From contig CAWAZU010000026.1 in NCBI GenBank assembly GCA_963786445.1, forward strand, positions 62,001 through 126,000: a DNA stretch of 64,000 nt, read 5' to 3'. The stretch is from JAFKFJ01 sp963786445 (GTDB lineage: Bacteria > Pseudomonadota > Alphaproteobacteria > Acetobacterales > Acetobacteraceae). Below, piece after piece: positions 45,765 to 56,458 of the stretch. Each line of letters opens with the position of its first letter. Position 1 is the first letter of the stretch. The position numbers and the translations under genes are program-made. The notes beneath the pieces are model-generated. The model was not told where the DNA came from. It worked only from the letters and a program-made list of their open reading frames with translations, and ran no database searches.

Positions 45765-46576
45765 TCGCGGCGGCGGCGGCGCTCAAGCCCGCCAAGCTGC
45801 GCATCGAGGACGTGGCGCTGCGCTTCACGCCCCGGCGCGGCGTGCCGGTGACCGCGCTCGACCGCATCTCGCTTGATGTGCGCGACAAGGAATTCTCCGT
45901 CATCGTCGGCCCGTCCGGCTGCGGCAAGACCAGCCTGCTGCGGCTGGTCGCCGGCCTGATCGAGCCGAGCGAAGGCGCGATCTGGCTGGACGACAAGCGC
46001 GTCACCGGGCCGGGCCGCGACCGCGGCATGGTTTTTCAATCCTACACGCTGTTCCCGTGGCTGGCGGTGCGCGAGAATGTCGAGTTCGGGCTAAAAGTTG
46101 CCGGCACGCCGCCGCAGCAGCGCCACGATATTGCCCGCCGCTTCATCGCCCAGGTCGGGCTGGAAGGCTTCGAGCGGCATTATCCGCGGCAGCTCTCGGG
46201 CGGCATGATGCAGCGCGTGGCGCTGGCGCGCGCGCTCGCCAACGATCCGGCGGTGCTGCTGATGGACGAGCCGTTCGGCGCGCTCGACAGCCAGACGCGC
46301 TCGCTGATGCAGGAGCTGCTGCTCGACATCTGGCAGCAGTCGAGCAAGACGGTGCTGTTCATCACCCACGACATCGACGAGTCGATCCTGCTCGGCGACC
46401 GCGTCTACGTGATGACGGCGCGGCCCGGCCGCATCAAGGAACTGGTCGAGATCGACCTGCCGCGCCCGCGCAGCGTCGATCTGCTGACCAGTGCCGCGTT
46501 CATGGCGCTGAAGCGCCATATCATGCGGCTGATCCACGAGGAGGCGGTGCGCAGCTTCGCCGCCGCCGGGCCGTGA
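45746..46576 (+). CDS. NitT/TauT-family ABC transporter ATP-binding protein
   Basis: This 276-residue ATPase has Walker A GPSGCGKTSLLRLVAG, Q-loop MVFQSYTLFPWL, signature LSGGMMQRVALARALAN and Walker B VLLMDEPFGALD, as in SsuB/TauB/NrtD. The GTG at 45746 is the outermost start; a second GTG at 45761 overlaps the permease stop as GTGA and may be the true start. It completes a three-gene transporter. Confidence 0.92.
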   Translation: MGDSDVIAAAAALKPAKLRIEDVALRFTPRRGVPVTALDRISLDVRDKEFSVIVGPSGCGKTSLLRLVAGLIEPSEGAIWLDDKRVTGPGRDRGMVFQSYTLFPWLAVRENVEFGLKVAGTPPQQRHDIARRFIAQVGLEGFERHYPRQLSGGMMQRVALARALANDPAVLLMDEPFGALDSQTRSLMQELLLDIWQQSSKTVLFITHDIDESILLGDRVYVMTARPGRIKELVEIDLPRPRSVDLLTSAAFMALKRHIMRLIHEEAVRSFAAAGP

Positions 46577-46606
46577 CGTTTGCCATCGCGGCGCGCTGCG
46601 CCCTCG

Positions 46607-47278
46607 CTACGACGTCACCGGCTCCGGCCGCGCGTCGGCGGCGGCCGGCCGTGCGGCTGTGCCCTCGGTCAGCATCTCCATCCGGCCGTTGATCTGCCCG
46701 CCGTCCTCGACCTGCAGCCGGCGGCAGCGCGCGGTGCCCATCACTTTCCCGGTGGCGCGCACCTGCAGGCTGCCGCGGGCGGTCAGCGTGCCGTCGATGA
46801 TGCCGGCCACCTCGGCCTCCTCCACCTCGACCTCGCCCTTGAACACGCCGCCCGGCGAAATCGACAGTTCGGTGGCGTGGATCATCGTCGCCTCGACCGT
46901 GCCCTCGACCACCAGCCGTTCGGCGTCCTGCACCGTGCCCTGCACGCTGATGCCGCGGCCGACCACCAGGGTGCGGCGCTCGCCCGGCTCGCGGCCCGGC
47001 GCGCGGGAAACCGGTGCAACCACCGGGCGCGGCATGCTGCCGGGCAGCGGCTGCGGCGCAGGAGGCGTCGGGGTGGGCGCGAACGGGGCGCGGCTCATGG
47101 CAAGTGCCTCCTTGGGTGGGGCGGGACGGAACGGCGGCACGCCGAGCCCGGTGTCGGACGGCCGGGCCGACGGGCCCGCAGGCTCGGGGCGCAACGCGCC
47201 AGGGGTCACCGTGTCCGGCATCGACGGCCGGTCGGGGTCGGCTGGGTTCGGATCATCGGGCTTGCGGCGCTTGAACAC
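46607..47278 (-). CDS. Bactofilin family polymer-forming cytoskeletal protein
   Basis: This 223-residue protein has a Pro-rich disordered N-terminal ~95 residues, a bactofilin (DUF583) beta-helix domain (GERRTLVVGRGISVQGTVQD, VVEGTVEATMIHATELSISP, GEVEVEEAEVAGIIDGTLTA) and a short Ala/Pro tail. Bactofilins polymerise into membrane-associated filaments that shape the cell or organise envelope enzymes. It converges on the transporter operon with 30 bases between stops. Confidence 0.92.
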   Translation of the reverse strand: MFKRRKPDDPNPADPDRPSMPDTVTPGALRPEPAGPSARPSDTGLGVPPFRPAPPKEALAMSRAPFAPTPTPPAPQPLPGSMPRPVVAPVSRAPGREPGERRTLVVGRGISVQGTVQDAERLVVEGTVEATMIHATELSISPGGVFKGEVEVEEAEVAGIIDGTLTARGSLQVRATGKVMGTARCRRLQVEDGGQINGRMEMLTEGTAARPAAADARPEPVTS

Positions 47279-47397
47279 GGCCCCTCCGCTGGGCTGGGGA
47301 TGTTGGCTCGAACGATCATCGGCGGTGCCCTATCACAGCCAGGTGTGCCCGAACAATACGTCGCTGCCGCTTGTCTTTCATAAAGAACAATGTCGTA

Positions 47398-48054
47398 TCA
47401 GCGACTTTCGTGCAGGACGTGCACCATCGCCGCGGTGCCGAGCACCGGCAGCAGCAGGTTGACGACGGGGACGATGCTGCCGAGCGCGATCAGCGCGCCC
47501 TGCGCGAGCACGGCGGGACGCTGCGCGCGATATTGCGCCGCCGCCTGCGGCCGGGCCATGCGCCGCATCGCCACCGCCACGAACAGCCCGCGCCCGACCG
47601 CCCACGCCGCGATCAGCCAGCCGAGCGGGGCTGCGATCGGCGCCAGCGGCGGGATCAGCGACAGCAGCAGCGCCAGCAGCTGCCAGGCGAACACGCGCAG
47701 GCCGAGCGCCAGCCCGTCCCACGCCTGCGCGAGCAGCGGCGCCGGCTCGGCCCGGGGCAGCCACGGATACCACCGCCGCTCGACCGCGGCGGCGACGCGA
47801 TCGACGAACAGCAGGGCGATCACGGCGGCGACCGGCAGGAAGAAATAGAACGCCAGCACCGCCGCGCCGACGCCGCCCAGCAGCCCCGCCAGCACCGGAT
47901 GGCCGGCCAGCGCCGCCGCGGCCCCGCGCGCCAGCAGCACCGCGAGGGCCAGGAACGCGGCCAGCGCCCACAGCACGCTGCGCCCTAGCACGCCGCGGAA
48001 CGCCGGGTCGTCGAGCTGGGCGAAGGCACGCAGCGGCGGGGCGAGCAAGGACAT
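47398..48054 (-). CDS. EI24 domain-containing (CysZ-like) membrane protein
   Basis: This 218-residue inner-membrane protein has about four to five hydrophobic helices and the EI24/CysZ pattern: an N-terminal amphipathic segment (MSLLAPPLRAFAQLDDPAF), hydrophobic hairpins, and a conserved C-terminal stretch (LIALGSIVPVVNLLLPVLG) ending in AAMVHVLHESR. CysZ imports sulfate in enterobacteria. In alphaproteobacteria the role of this family is not established. It is divergent from the adenosine kinase-like gene. Confidence 0.8.
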   Translation of the reverse strand: MSLLAPPLRAFAQLDDPAFRGVLGRSVLWALAAFLALAVLLARGAAAALAGHPVLAGLLGGVGAAVLAFYFFLPVAAVIALLFVDRVAAAVERRWYPWLPRAEPAPLLAQAWDGLALGLRVFAWQLLALLLSLIPPLAPIAAPLGWLIAAWAVGRGLFVAVAMRRMARPQAAAQYRAQRPAVLAQGALIALGSIVPVVNLLLPVLGTAAMVHVLHESR

Positions 48055-48134
48055 CGCGGGCGGGGCCTCATCGGTTGCGGTGCGGCGGGGCGGGTGTTAG
48101 GCGGCGCGCGTCCCCGCGACCAGGGAGTTCCGGC

Positions 48135-49133
48135 ATGGACCAGGCCGCCGCGCCGCCGCGTTTCGACATCCTCGGCATCGGCAACGCCATTGTCGATGTG
48201 GTCGCGCCGGTGCCGGAGGCGTTCGTCTCGCGCCACGCCATGCGCAAGGGCAGCATGACGCTGATCGACGCGGAGACGGCCGAGCGCATCTATGCCGCGA
48301 TGCCGCCTGCCCAGGAGACCGGCGGCGGGTCGGTCGCCAACACCTGCGCGGTGGCGGCCGGGCTGGGCGCCCGCGTGGCCTATCTCGGGCGGGTGGCGGA
48401 CGACCAGCTCGGCGCCGTGTTCCGCCACGACATCGCCGCCGCCGGCGTGCATTTCCCGACCGCGCCGTTGGTCGGCGGCGCGCCCACGGCACGCTGCCTG
48501 ATCCTGGTCACGCCGGACGGCCAGCGCACCATGAACACGTTTCTCGGCGCCTGCGTCGCCTTCGGTGTGGCGCAGGTCGATGCCGAAGCGGTCGCGGCGG
48601 CATCGGTGGTGTATCTGGAAGGCTACCTGTTCGACGAACCGGCGGCGCAGGCGGCGTTCCGCCGTGCCGCGTCGCTCGCGCACGCGGCGGGGCGAAAAGT
48701 GGCGCTGACGCTGTCGGACTCGTTCTGCGTCGATCGCCACCGCGCCGCGTTCCGCGCGCTGGTGCGCGGCCATATCGACCTCCTGTTCGCCAACGAGGCG
48801 GAGCTGTGCAGCCTCTACCAACAGAACGAGCTGGCGGACGCGGTGGCGGCAGCGCGCGCCGAGGTGGCGCTCGCCGCCGTCACGCGCAGCGAGCAGGGCA
48901 GCTTCGTCGTGCGCGGGGCCGAAACCGTCGAGATCGCCGCCGCCCCGGCCCGCGTCGTGGACAGCACCGGCGCCGGCGACGCCTATGCCGCGGGGTTTTT
49001 GGCGGCGTTCACCGCCGGGCGCAGCCTGGCCGCGTGCGGGCGGCTCGGCAGCCTCGCGGCGGCGGAGGTGATCGGCCATTACGGCGCGCGGCTGCAGCGC
49101 GACCTGCGGCACGAGGCCGCCGCCCTGGCCTGA
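48135..49133 (+). CDS. Adenosine kinase-like PfkB-family sugar kinase
   Basis: This 332-residue PfkB/ribokinase family protein is of the type annotated as adenosine kinase in alphaproteobacteria. ILGIGNAIVDVVAPV opens the fold, GGGSVANTCAVAAGLGARVA is the substrate-lid Gly-rich motif, and the anion hole and catalytic Asp are in DSTGAGDAYAAGFLAA near residue 280. The ATG at 48135 has GGGAG 8 bases upstream. The phosphoacceptor could be a nucleoside or a sugar. Confidence 0.9.
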   Translation: MDQAAAPPRFDILGIGNAIVDVVAPVPEAFVSRHAMRKGSMTLIDAETAERIYAAMPPAQETGGGSVANTCAVAAGLGARVAYLGRVADDQLGAVFRHDIAAAGVHFPTAPLVGGAPTARCLILVTPDGQRTMNTFLGACVAFGVAQVDAEAVAAASVVYLEGYLFDEPAAQAAFRRAASLAHAAGRKVALTLSDSFCVDRHRAAFRALVRGHIDLLFANEAELCSLYQQNELADAVAAARAEVALAAVTRSEQGSFVVRGAETVEIAAAPARVVDSTGAGDAYAAGFLAAFTAGRSLAACGRLGSLAAAEVIGHYGARLQRDLRHEAAALA

Positions 49134-49254
49134 ATGCCGGCTTCACCGTTTTGTGGGTGCAGCAGCAGAACCGCGCCGGTTGCGTGCCGTTTTCCTGCGT
49201 GATGCGCGCCCGGCGCGCGCAGTGCTCCGCCCCCACGCAGAAGGACACCCGCAG

Positions 49255-49968
49255 ATGTGCAAGACGCTGCTCGCCTCGGCCGCCGTGCTCGGCATGGCCC
49301 TGGCAACGCCCGCCCTCAGCCCCGCCCGCGCCCAGGACAGCTCGGCGACCCCGCCGGCGGCCACGGGGGCGACGATGCCGCGGCCCATGCACACGCAGGC
49401 CAGCAACATCGGGCCCTCCGACACGCGCAGCGTGATCGCGCCGAGGCTGCCGGAGCCCAACCTGTCGATGAACGCCTCACCGGCGCAATTCCTGCAGGCG
49501 GCGCAGCAGGACGTTCGCCAGCACCGCGGCGGCGCCGCCGAGGCGGCGCTGGGCGACGCCGAGACCCGCCTGCTCAACCGCTCGGTGGCGCCGAGTGCCG
49601 CGAGCGAGCCCGACCGCTCGCCGGCGGTGCAGGACATCGAGCAGGCGCGCGACGCGCTGGCGCATCACGACTGGCAGAGCGCCGACCAGCACATTGCGGC
49701 GGCGCTGCAGCACGCGCAGATGGCCGAGTCCGGCAACGGCACGATGATGCCCCCCGGCCAGACCTCGGCGATGCCGCCGATGTCCGGCAGCGGCCCGGCC
49801 GTCGGCTCGTCCGGCATGGACCGCACGCCGCCTGCGGCGATGGCGCCGCCGAACGGCGGCATGACCGCGGGAACCCACTCGGTGCCCATGGGTGGAGTGC
49901 TGCCGCCCAACGGTGGCGTGATGACGCCCAACGGCGGCGTGATGGCGCCCAACGTGCCGTCGCAATAG
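49255..49968 (+). CDS. Exported helical repeat protein, tandem paralogue 1, with PNGG-rich tail
   Basis: This 237-residue protein has a signal peptide (MCKTLLASAAVLGMALATPA) and a helical core at ~80-150 shared with the three following genes (FLQAAQQDVRQHRGGAAEAA, then ARDALAHHDWQSADQHIAAA). Its Met/Pro/Gly-rich tail has repeated PNGGVM units (PPNGGVMTPNGGVMAPN). AGAAGGA lies about 10 bases before the ATG. The core resembles a TPR-like helix pair. It heads a block of four paralogues. The function is unknown. Confidence 0.75.
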   Translation: MCKTLLASAAVLGMALATPALSPARAQDSSATPPAATGATMPRPMHTQASNIGPSDTRSVIAPRLPEPNLSMNASPAQFLQAAQQDVRQHRGGAAEAALGDAETRLLNRSVAPSAASEPDRSPAVQDIEQARDALAHHDWQSADQHIAAALQHAQMAESGNGTMMPPGQTSAMPPMSGSGPAVGSSGMDRTPPAAMAPPNGGMTAGTHSVPMGGVLPPNGGVMTPNGGVMAPNVPSQ

Positions 49969-50146
49969 CCTTCGGCCGCGCGCCGCTTGCCGCCCAACGG
50001 CGGCTGCGGCGCGAACTGCAATTGTGCCGTCTCCGGAAGCATCCGGCTGGCGACGCAACCATGACGGTTCCGGTGCGCTTGTTCTGCGGCATCGGCGCAG
50101 GTGCGCGCGATGGCCCCGACCACGTCACACTGACAGGGAGATTCCC

Positions 50147-50533
50147 ATGCGGAAGACGCTTTTCGCCTCGGCGGCCGTGCTCGGCCTCGCCCTGGCGGCG
50201 CCCGCTCTCGCCCAGAGCATGACCCCGGAACAGTATCTCGGACAGGCGCTGCAGGCGGTCCACAACCACCACCGGATGTCGGCACTGATGGCGGTCAACA
50301 GCGCCGAGAACGAGATCCTGAGCAGCGGCGCCTCCGCCGAGAACAGCGGCGCGCGCGACGTGTCGCAGGCTGATCCACCGGTGATCCGCCAGACGGCGCG
50401 TGCGCGCGAGGCGATCCAGCAGCGCCACTGGCAGCAGGCGGAAACCTACCTCCGCGAAGCCATGTCGCATCCGAGCGCATCGTCCGCCGGCAACGGCGCC
50501 GCCGGCAGCACCGGCACGGTCGGCACGCAGTAA
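50147..50533 (+). CDS. Exported helical repeat protein, tandem paralogue 2
   Basis: This 128-residue protein has a cleavable signal peptide (MRKTLFASAAVLGLALAAPA, then LAQ). The core reads YLGQALQAVHNHHRMSALMA, then ARAREAIQQRHWQQAETYL, the best-conserved version of the family pattern. GGGAG lies 6 bases before the ATG. The tail is Ser/Gly/Ala-rich. The signal-peptide coding sequence is nearly the same as in paralogue 1, evidence of recent duplication. Confidence 0.75.
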   Translation: MRKTLFASAAVLGLALAAPALAQSMTPEQYLGQALQAVHNHHRMSALMAVNSAENEILSSGASAENSGARDVSQADPPVIRQTARAREAIQQRHWQQAETYLREAMSHPSASSAGNGAAGSTGTVGTQ

Positions 50534-50666
50534 CCGCGCCCCCGCGACGGCGGGCGGCCCGGCCCATGCCGATGCGGGGCGGGCCGCTCCGCCTCGGCAG
50601 CCGCCTTGACGTCGCAGGCGGGGCACCGAGCTCCTGGGGTGACGCAAAGAACGATGGAGGGTTCGC

Positions 50667-51017
50667 GTGTCGAGGACGGTTTCCGCGGCGGCCGTGCTGC
50701 TCGGCCTCAGCCTTGTGTTGCCCGCGTGCGCGGGCACGTCGGCGCAAAGCCTGAACCCGCCGGTCCGGTATCTGCAGCATGCCCAGGACGCCGCGCAGGC
50801 ACACGACGCCGCGGCGGCGCTGGCGGCACTGAACGACGCCGAGAACGCCTGGCTCACGGCCAACGCGGCCTGGGGCAACCCGATCGTGCATCACGAGCGG
50901 CCGGCGCTGCGCGAGATCGGCGCGGCCCGCGTTTCGGTGCAGCAGGCGCGCTGGCGCGACGCGCAGCACTACATCGGTTCGGCCATGTCCAACGCCGCTT
51001 CGCCGGACGCGGGGTAG
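50667..51017 (+). CDS. Small lipoprotein of the helical repeat family, tandem paralogue 3
   Basis: This 116-residue protein starts at a GTG with GGAGGG about 7 bases upstream. The signal sequence ends in a lipobox, VLPACAG, so the mature protein is probably a lipid-anchored envelope protein. The core (RYLQHAQDAAQAHDAAAALA, then ARVSVQQARWRDAQHYIGSA) aligns with the neighbours. Its length equals that of paralogue 4. Confidence 0.75.
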   Translation: MSRTVSAAAVLLGLSLVLPACAGTSAQSLNPPVRYLQHAQDAAQAHDAAAALAALNDAENAWLTANAAWGNPIVHHERPALREIGAARVSVQQARWRDAQHYIGSAMSNAASPDAG

Positions 51018-51117
51018 CGATGCCGCCGGCGCGACGCACGATCGTTGCATCGCGGCCTTGACCCGCCGCGGCAAGCGCGCATTTCCATTGCGGTGCGGCC
51101 ATGCGAGGGAGATGACA

Positions 51118-51468
51118 GTGTCGCGATCCGTGGTTCTGGCGGCGATCCTGCTGGGCGGCAGCGTCGCCCTGGCAGGCTGCGCAAGCCTTGTGGCAGATCA
51201 GAGCAACACGCCGCGTCCCTACCTGGTGCAGGCGCTGCATGCGGTGCAGCAGCGCGACGCGCCGAGCGCGCTTGCCGACCTGAACAAGGCGGAGTCGCTG
51301 TGGATCGGCGCCAACGTGCCGTTCTCCGACGTGACGTTCGGCTTCGATCCCGACGCGATGCGCGAGATGGCGCGGGCGCGGCAGTCGGTGCAGATGGAGC
51401 GCTGGGGCGACGCCGAATACTACATCCGCACCGCGCTCACGCACCCCAGCGTGGTCACGCCGAACTAG
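51118..51468 (+). CDS. Small lipoprotein of the helical repeat family, tandem paralogue 4
   Basis: This 116-residue protein has a lipobox (VALAGCASL). The GTG at 51118 (MSRSVVLAAILLGG) is preferred because GGGAG lies 6 bases upstream and the N-terminus matches paralogue 3. An ATG two codons earlier sits directly against the ribosome site. The core is PYLVQALHAVQQRDAPSALA, then ARQSVQMERWGDAEYYIRTA. It lies 138 bases before typA. Confidence 0.75.
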   Translation: MSRSVVLAAILLGGSVALAGCASLVADQSNTPRPYLVQALHAVQQRDAPSALADLNKAESLWIGANVPFSDVTFGFDPDAMREMARARQSVQMERWGDAEYYIRTALTHPSVVTPN

Positions 51469-51606
51469 GCCGGGCCGCTTCCCCCTCGCATCCGGCGCCG
51501 CGATCGCCTATGTGTGCGCCGCAGCATGCGACCGCACCGGCACCCCGCCCGAGGGGCGCCGGTGCGGCGTCTTGCGCCCGTTCCGCGCCGCAACCGCCAG
51601 GCCGCC

Positions 51607-53436
<1,830 letters not shown>

Positions 53437-53559
53437 GAGTTTTGCGCCGGCACGCCGGCGGGGAGCGATGCCGGCAGGGCGAGGCCCGATCCGGGGCAGC
53501 TGCCGCCGGCACTGATACGAACCCGCCGAACTGCTGACCGCTCCGCACCCCTCCCCCGG

Positions 53560-53627
53560 CCCCTCCCGCAAGGGGAGGGGGGAAGAAAGCAAGGCAGGTG
53601 CTGTACCTTCTCCCCCTCCCTTGCGGG
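53560..53627. repeat. Short palindromes downstream of typA
   Basis: CCCCTCCC-GCAAG-GGGAGGGG (53560-53580) is a perfect 8-base hairpin. A second related half-copy in reverse (ccctcccttgcggga, about 53612-53626) follows about 40 bases later. No T-run follows, so it is not a standard Rho-independent terminator. It resembles the small dispersed REP-like palindromes of GC-rich genomes. The 290-base gap after typA holds no other feature that I can see. Confidence 0.5.
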
Positions 53628-53726
53628 ATGCTGGTGTTTCCGCCGATCCCGTTCATCCTTCCGACACTGTTCATCGTGCTGATCGGTCCCGCCGCACCGA
53701 AGCCCGCAGCAGCGAGGCAACCGCAC

Positions 53727-55043
53727 ATGAGCCGTCGCGCATCGATCCTGCTTCGCAGCCGGCTGGCCCCCGGCGCAGTTGCGGTGCCGCGTCTGGCGCT
53801 TGGCGTCGCGGCACTGCGCGACGGGCGGTTCCTCGACCGCGACCGCGCGGTCGGCTGGTGCGGCGTGCTGCTGGCCGTGGAGCTGGTGGCGGCGGCGTTC
53901 TTCGCGCTCGGGACGCACGGCGCGTTCACGCACGTGTCGGCGACGACCACCGATTTCAGCAGCTTCTACGCCGCCGGCCGGCTCGCGCTCGGCCAGGCGC
54001 CGGCGCTCGCCTACGACCAGGCGGCGCATTACGCGGCGCAGCAGGCGGCCACGCTGCCGGGCGTCGAGCACAACGTGTTCTTCTACCCGCCGGTATTCCT
54101 GCTGCTGTGCGCGCCGCTGGCGCTGCTGCCCTACATGGCGGCGCTCGTCGCCTTCGCCGCACTCGGCCTGGCGCTCTACCTGCCGGTCGCCGCCCGCATC
54201 CTGAAGTTGTCCGGTGCATCGGGGCTGTTGCCGCTGCTGGCGTTTCCGTCGGTCGTCTGGTCGGTGGGCATGGGGCAGAACGCGCTGTTCACCGCGGCGA
54301 TTCTTGGCGGCGGCCTGCTGCTGCTGGACCGCCGGCCGTGGCTCGCCGGGATGGTGCTGGGCCTGCTCTGCTACAAGCCACATTTCGGCGTGCTGCTGCC
54401 GGTGGCACTGGCGGCGGGGCAGCACTGGCGCGCCTTTGCCGCGACGGCGCTGTCGGTCGCGCTGCTGGTCGGGCTGTCGGTCGCGCTGTTCGGCTGGCAG
54501 ACATGGCACGCCTACCTGGTCGCGTTCGCCGGTTCCGGCAGCGTCTATACCAGCGGCAAGGTCAGCTTCGGCGCCTTCGTCACCCCGTTCGGCGCCGCGC
54601 TGCTGCTCGGCGCGCCGGTCTCGGTCGCGATTTTCGTGCAGGCCTGCGCGCTGGTGCTGGCCGCCGGCGTGGTGGTGCTGGTGTGGCGGGGCGCAGCGCC
54701 ACTGGCGGCGCGGGCGAGCGTTCTGCTGGCGGCGACGCTGCTCGCCGTGCCTCTGGCGCTGTTCTACGACTTGATGCCACTGGCCCTCGGCATCTTCTGG
54801 CTGGCGCGGCAGGGGCGCCGCGACGGGTTCCTGCCGTGGGAGAAATCCGTGCTCGCCGCGGTCTATGCCGTGCCGCTGCTGTCGCGCTACATCGGGATCG
54901 GGCTGCACCTGCCGCTCGGGCCGCTCGCCAGCCTCGCGGTGCTGGCCTTCGGCGTGCTGCATGCGCGCGCCGGGACGCAATCGGATCGTGCCATGGTGCC
55001 GGCAGCCCACGGCCTGCCGGTGGGGAGGCTTGCCGGCCCGTGA
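53727..55043 (+). CDS. GT87 (DUF2029) family polytopic membrane protein, putative glycosyltransferase
   Basis: This 438-residue integral membrane protein has about ten helices and the GT87/DUF2029 pattern. DFSSFYAAGRLALGQAPALAYD after the first helix contains the Asp expected near the active site. HNVFFYPPVFLLLCAPLALL and LGLLCYKPHFGVLLPVALA are also typical. GT87 enzymes use polyprenyl-phosphate sugars to glycosylate envelope lipids or polymers. The ATG at 53727 has GAGG 9 bases upstream; longer in-frame starts run into the palindromic region. The acceptor is unknown. Confidence 0.82.
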   Translation: MSRRASILLRSRLAPGAVAVPRLALGVAALRDGRFLDRDRAVGWCGVLLAVELVAAAFFALGTHGAFTHVSATTTDFSSFYAAGRLALGQAPALAYDQAAHYAAQQAATLPGVEHNVFFYPPVFLLLCAPLALLPYMAALVAFAALGLALYLPVAARILKLSGASGLLPLLAFPSVVWSVGMGQNALFTAAILGGGLLLLDRRPWLAGMVLGLLCYKPHFGVLLPVALAAGQHWRAFAATALSVALLVGLSVALFGWQTWHAYLVAFAGSGSVYTSGKVSFGAFVTPFGAALLLGAPVSVAIFVQACALVLAAGVVVLVWRGAAPLAARASVLLAATLLAVPLALFYDLMPLALGIFWLARQGRRDGFLPWEKSVLAAVYAVPLLSRYIGIGLHLPLGPLASLAVLAFGVLHARAGTQSDRAMVPAAHGLPVGRLAGP

Positions 55044-55047
55044 GTCG

Positions 55048-55401
55048 CTACGCGCGAATGGCGGAGACACCCAGCAGCGCCCAGCCGAGCATGAGCAGCG
55101 TGCCGCCGACGGGCGCGAGCGGGCCGAGATGCAGCCCGCCCAGCGCCAGCGCATAGACCGCGCCGCAGAACGAAACCGTGCCGAGCGCGAACGCCGCCCC
55201 GGCGAATTGCGCCGGCAGTCCGCCGCGCCGCACCCACAGCCCGGTCGCAACCAGCGCCAGCGCGTGCCAGCCTTGCATCTGCACGGCGCGCCCGGCGATC
55301 GCCACCGCCGCCGGATCGGCGAGCAGATGCGCGGTCGCCGCCGCCATGCCGACCGCCAGCAGGCCCGCCAGCGATCCCAAGCCAATCCACACCCGGTCCA
55401 T
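55048..55401 (-). CDS. DUF423 family membrane protein
   Basis: This 117-residue protein has four hydrophobic helices. WIGLGSLAGLLAVGMAAATA at the N-terminus, an internal QMQGWHALALVATGLW and the C-terminal PVGGTLLMLGWALLGVSAI match DUF423 (YgdD-like) proteins. The function is unknown. The ATG at 55401 has GAGGG 7 bases upstream. It is divergent from the iminopeptidase gene. Confidence 0.85.
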   Translation of the reverse strand: MDRVWIGLGSLAGLLAVGMAAATAHLLADPAAVAIAGRAVQMQGWHALALVATGLWVRRGGLPAQFAGAAFALGTVSFCGAVYALALGGLHLGPLAPVGGTLLMLGWALLGVSAIRA

Positions 55402-55466
55402 CCGATCACCCTCGTGAGAGCGCGACTGTTCCACCACGCGCGGCACCCGGTATAAACTTCCGACCC

Positions 55467-56429
55467 ATGCCCCGCGGCGATCTGTTTCCCGAGATCGGAC
55501 CATTCGAGACCGGCTACCTGCCGCTGACCGACGGCCACGTCATGTACTGGGAGCAGGTCGGCAACCCGCGCGGCATGCCGGCCCTGTTCCTGCACGGCGG
55601 CCCTGGCGCCGGTGCCGGTGCCGTGCATCGCCGCTTCTTCGACCCGTCGTTCTGGCGCGTCATCATCTTCGACCAGCGCGGCGCCGGCCGCTCGCGTCCG
55701 CTCGGCAGCCTGGAGGCCAACACCACCGACCATCTGGTCCACGACATCGAGACGCTGCGCCAGCATCTCGGCATCGACCGTTTCCTGCTGTTCGGCGGGT
55801 CGTGGGGATCGACACTCGCGCTCGCCTACGCGCAGGCCTATCCGCTGCGCGTCACCGGCTGCGTGCTGCGCGGCGTGTTCCTCGGCCGGCGCGAGGAGGT
55901 CGAGTGGTTCCTGCGCGGCCTCGGCACGCTGTTCCCCGACGCGCATGGGGCCTTCACCAGTTTCCTGCCCGAGCCGGAGCGCGCCGATGTGCTCGGCGCC
56001 TATCTGCGCCGCCTCACCGATCCCGACCCGGCGGTCCACATGCCGGCGGCGCGCGCCTGGTCGATCTACGAGGGTTCGTGCAGCACGCTGCTGCCCAGCC
56101 CCGACACCGTCACCAGCTTCGCGCAGGACCGCACTGCCCTCGGCCTGGCGCGGATCGAGGCGCACTATTTCGCCCACGACCTGTTCCTGCCGCCGGAGAC
56201 CACTGCGGGCGGGCTGCTCGGCGGCATGCACCGGATCGCCCACGTGCCGGCCGAGATCGTGCAGGGCCGCTACGACGTGATCTGCCCGGCGCGCACCGCC
56301 TTCGACCTCGCCGCCGCCTGGCCGACGGCGCGGCTGACGCTGGTGCCCGATGCCGGACACTCGGCGCTGGAGCCGGGCATCCGCCGCGCCCTGGTCGCGG
56401 CGCTGGAACGCTTTCGCATCGGCCGCTGA
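55467..56429 (+). CDS. pip: Prolyl iminopeptidase
   Basis: This 320-residue alpha/beta hydrolase of peptidase family S33 releases N-terminal proline from peptides. HGGPGAGAG is the oxyanion region, the nucleophile is in GGSWGSTLALAY near residue 112, and the catalytic Asp and His are in QGRYDVICP and DAGHSALE. The N-terminus (FETGYLPLTDGHVMYWEQVG) is normal. Length is typical. Confidence 0.93.
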   Translation: MPRGDLFPEIGPFETGYLPLTDGHVMYWEQVGNPRGMPALFLHGGPGAGAGAVHRRFFDPSFWRVIIFDQRGAGRSRPLGSLEANTTDHLVHDIETLRQHLGIDRFLLFGGSWGSTLALAYAQAYPLRVTGCVLRGVFLGRREEVEWFLRGLGTLFPDAHGAFTSFLPEPERADVLGAYLRRLTDPDPAVHMPAARAWSIYEGSCSTLLPSPDTVTSFAQDRTALGLARIEAHYFAHDLFLPPETTAGGLLGGMHRIAHVPAEIVQGRYDVICPARTAFDLAAAWPTARLTLVPDAGHSALEPGIRRALVAALERFRIGR

Positions 56430-56458
56430 CCGGGGCGCCGCGCAGGGAGGAAAGAAAA

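Noticed and set aside
53560..53627. Rho-independent terminator after typA
   Set aside because: The hairpin is perfect but is followed by a purine-rich stretch without a T-run, so it is listed as a palindromic repeat.
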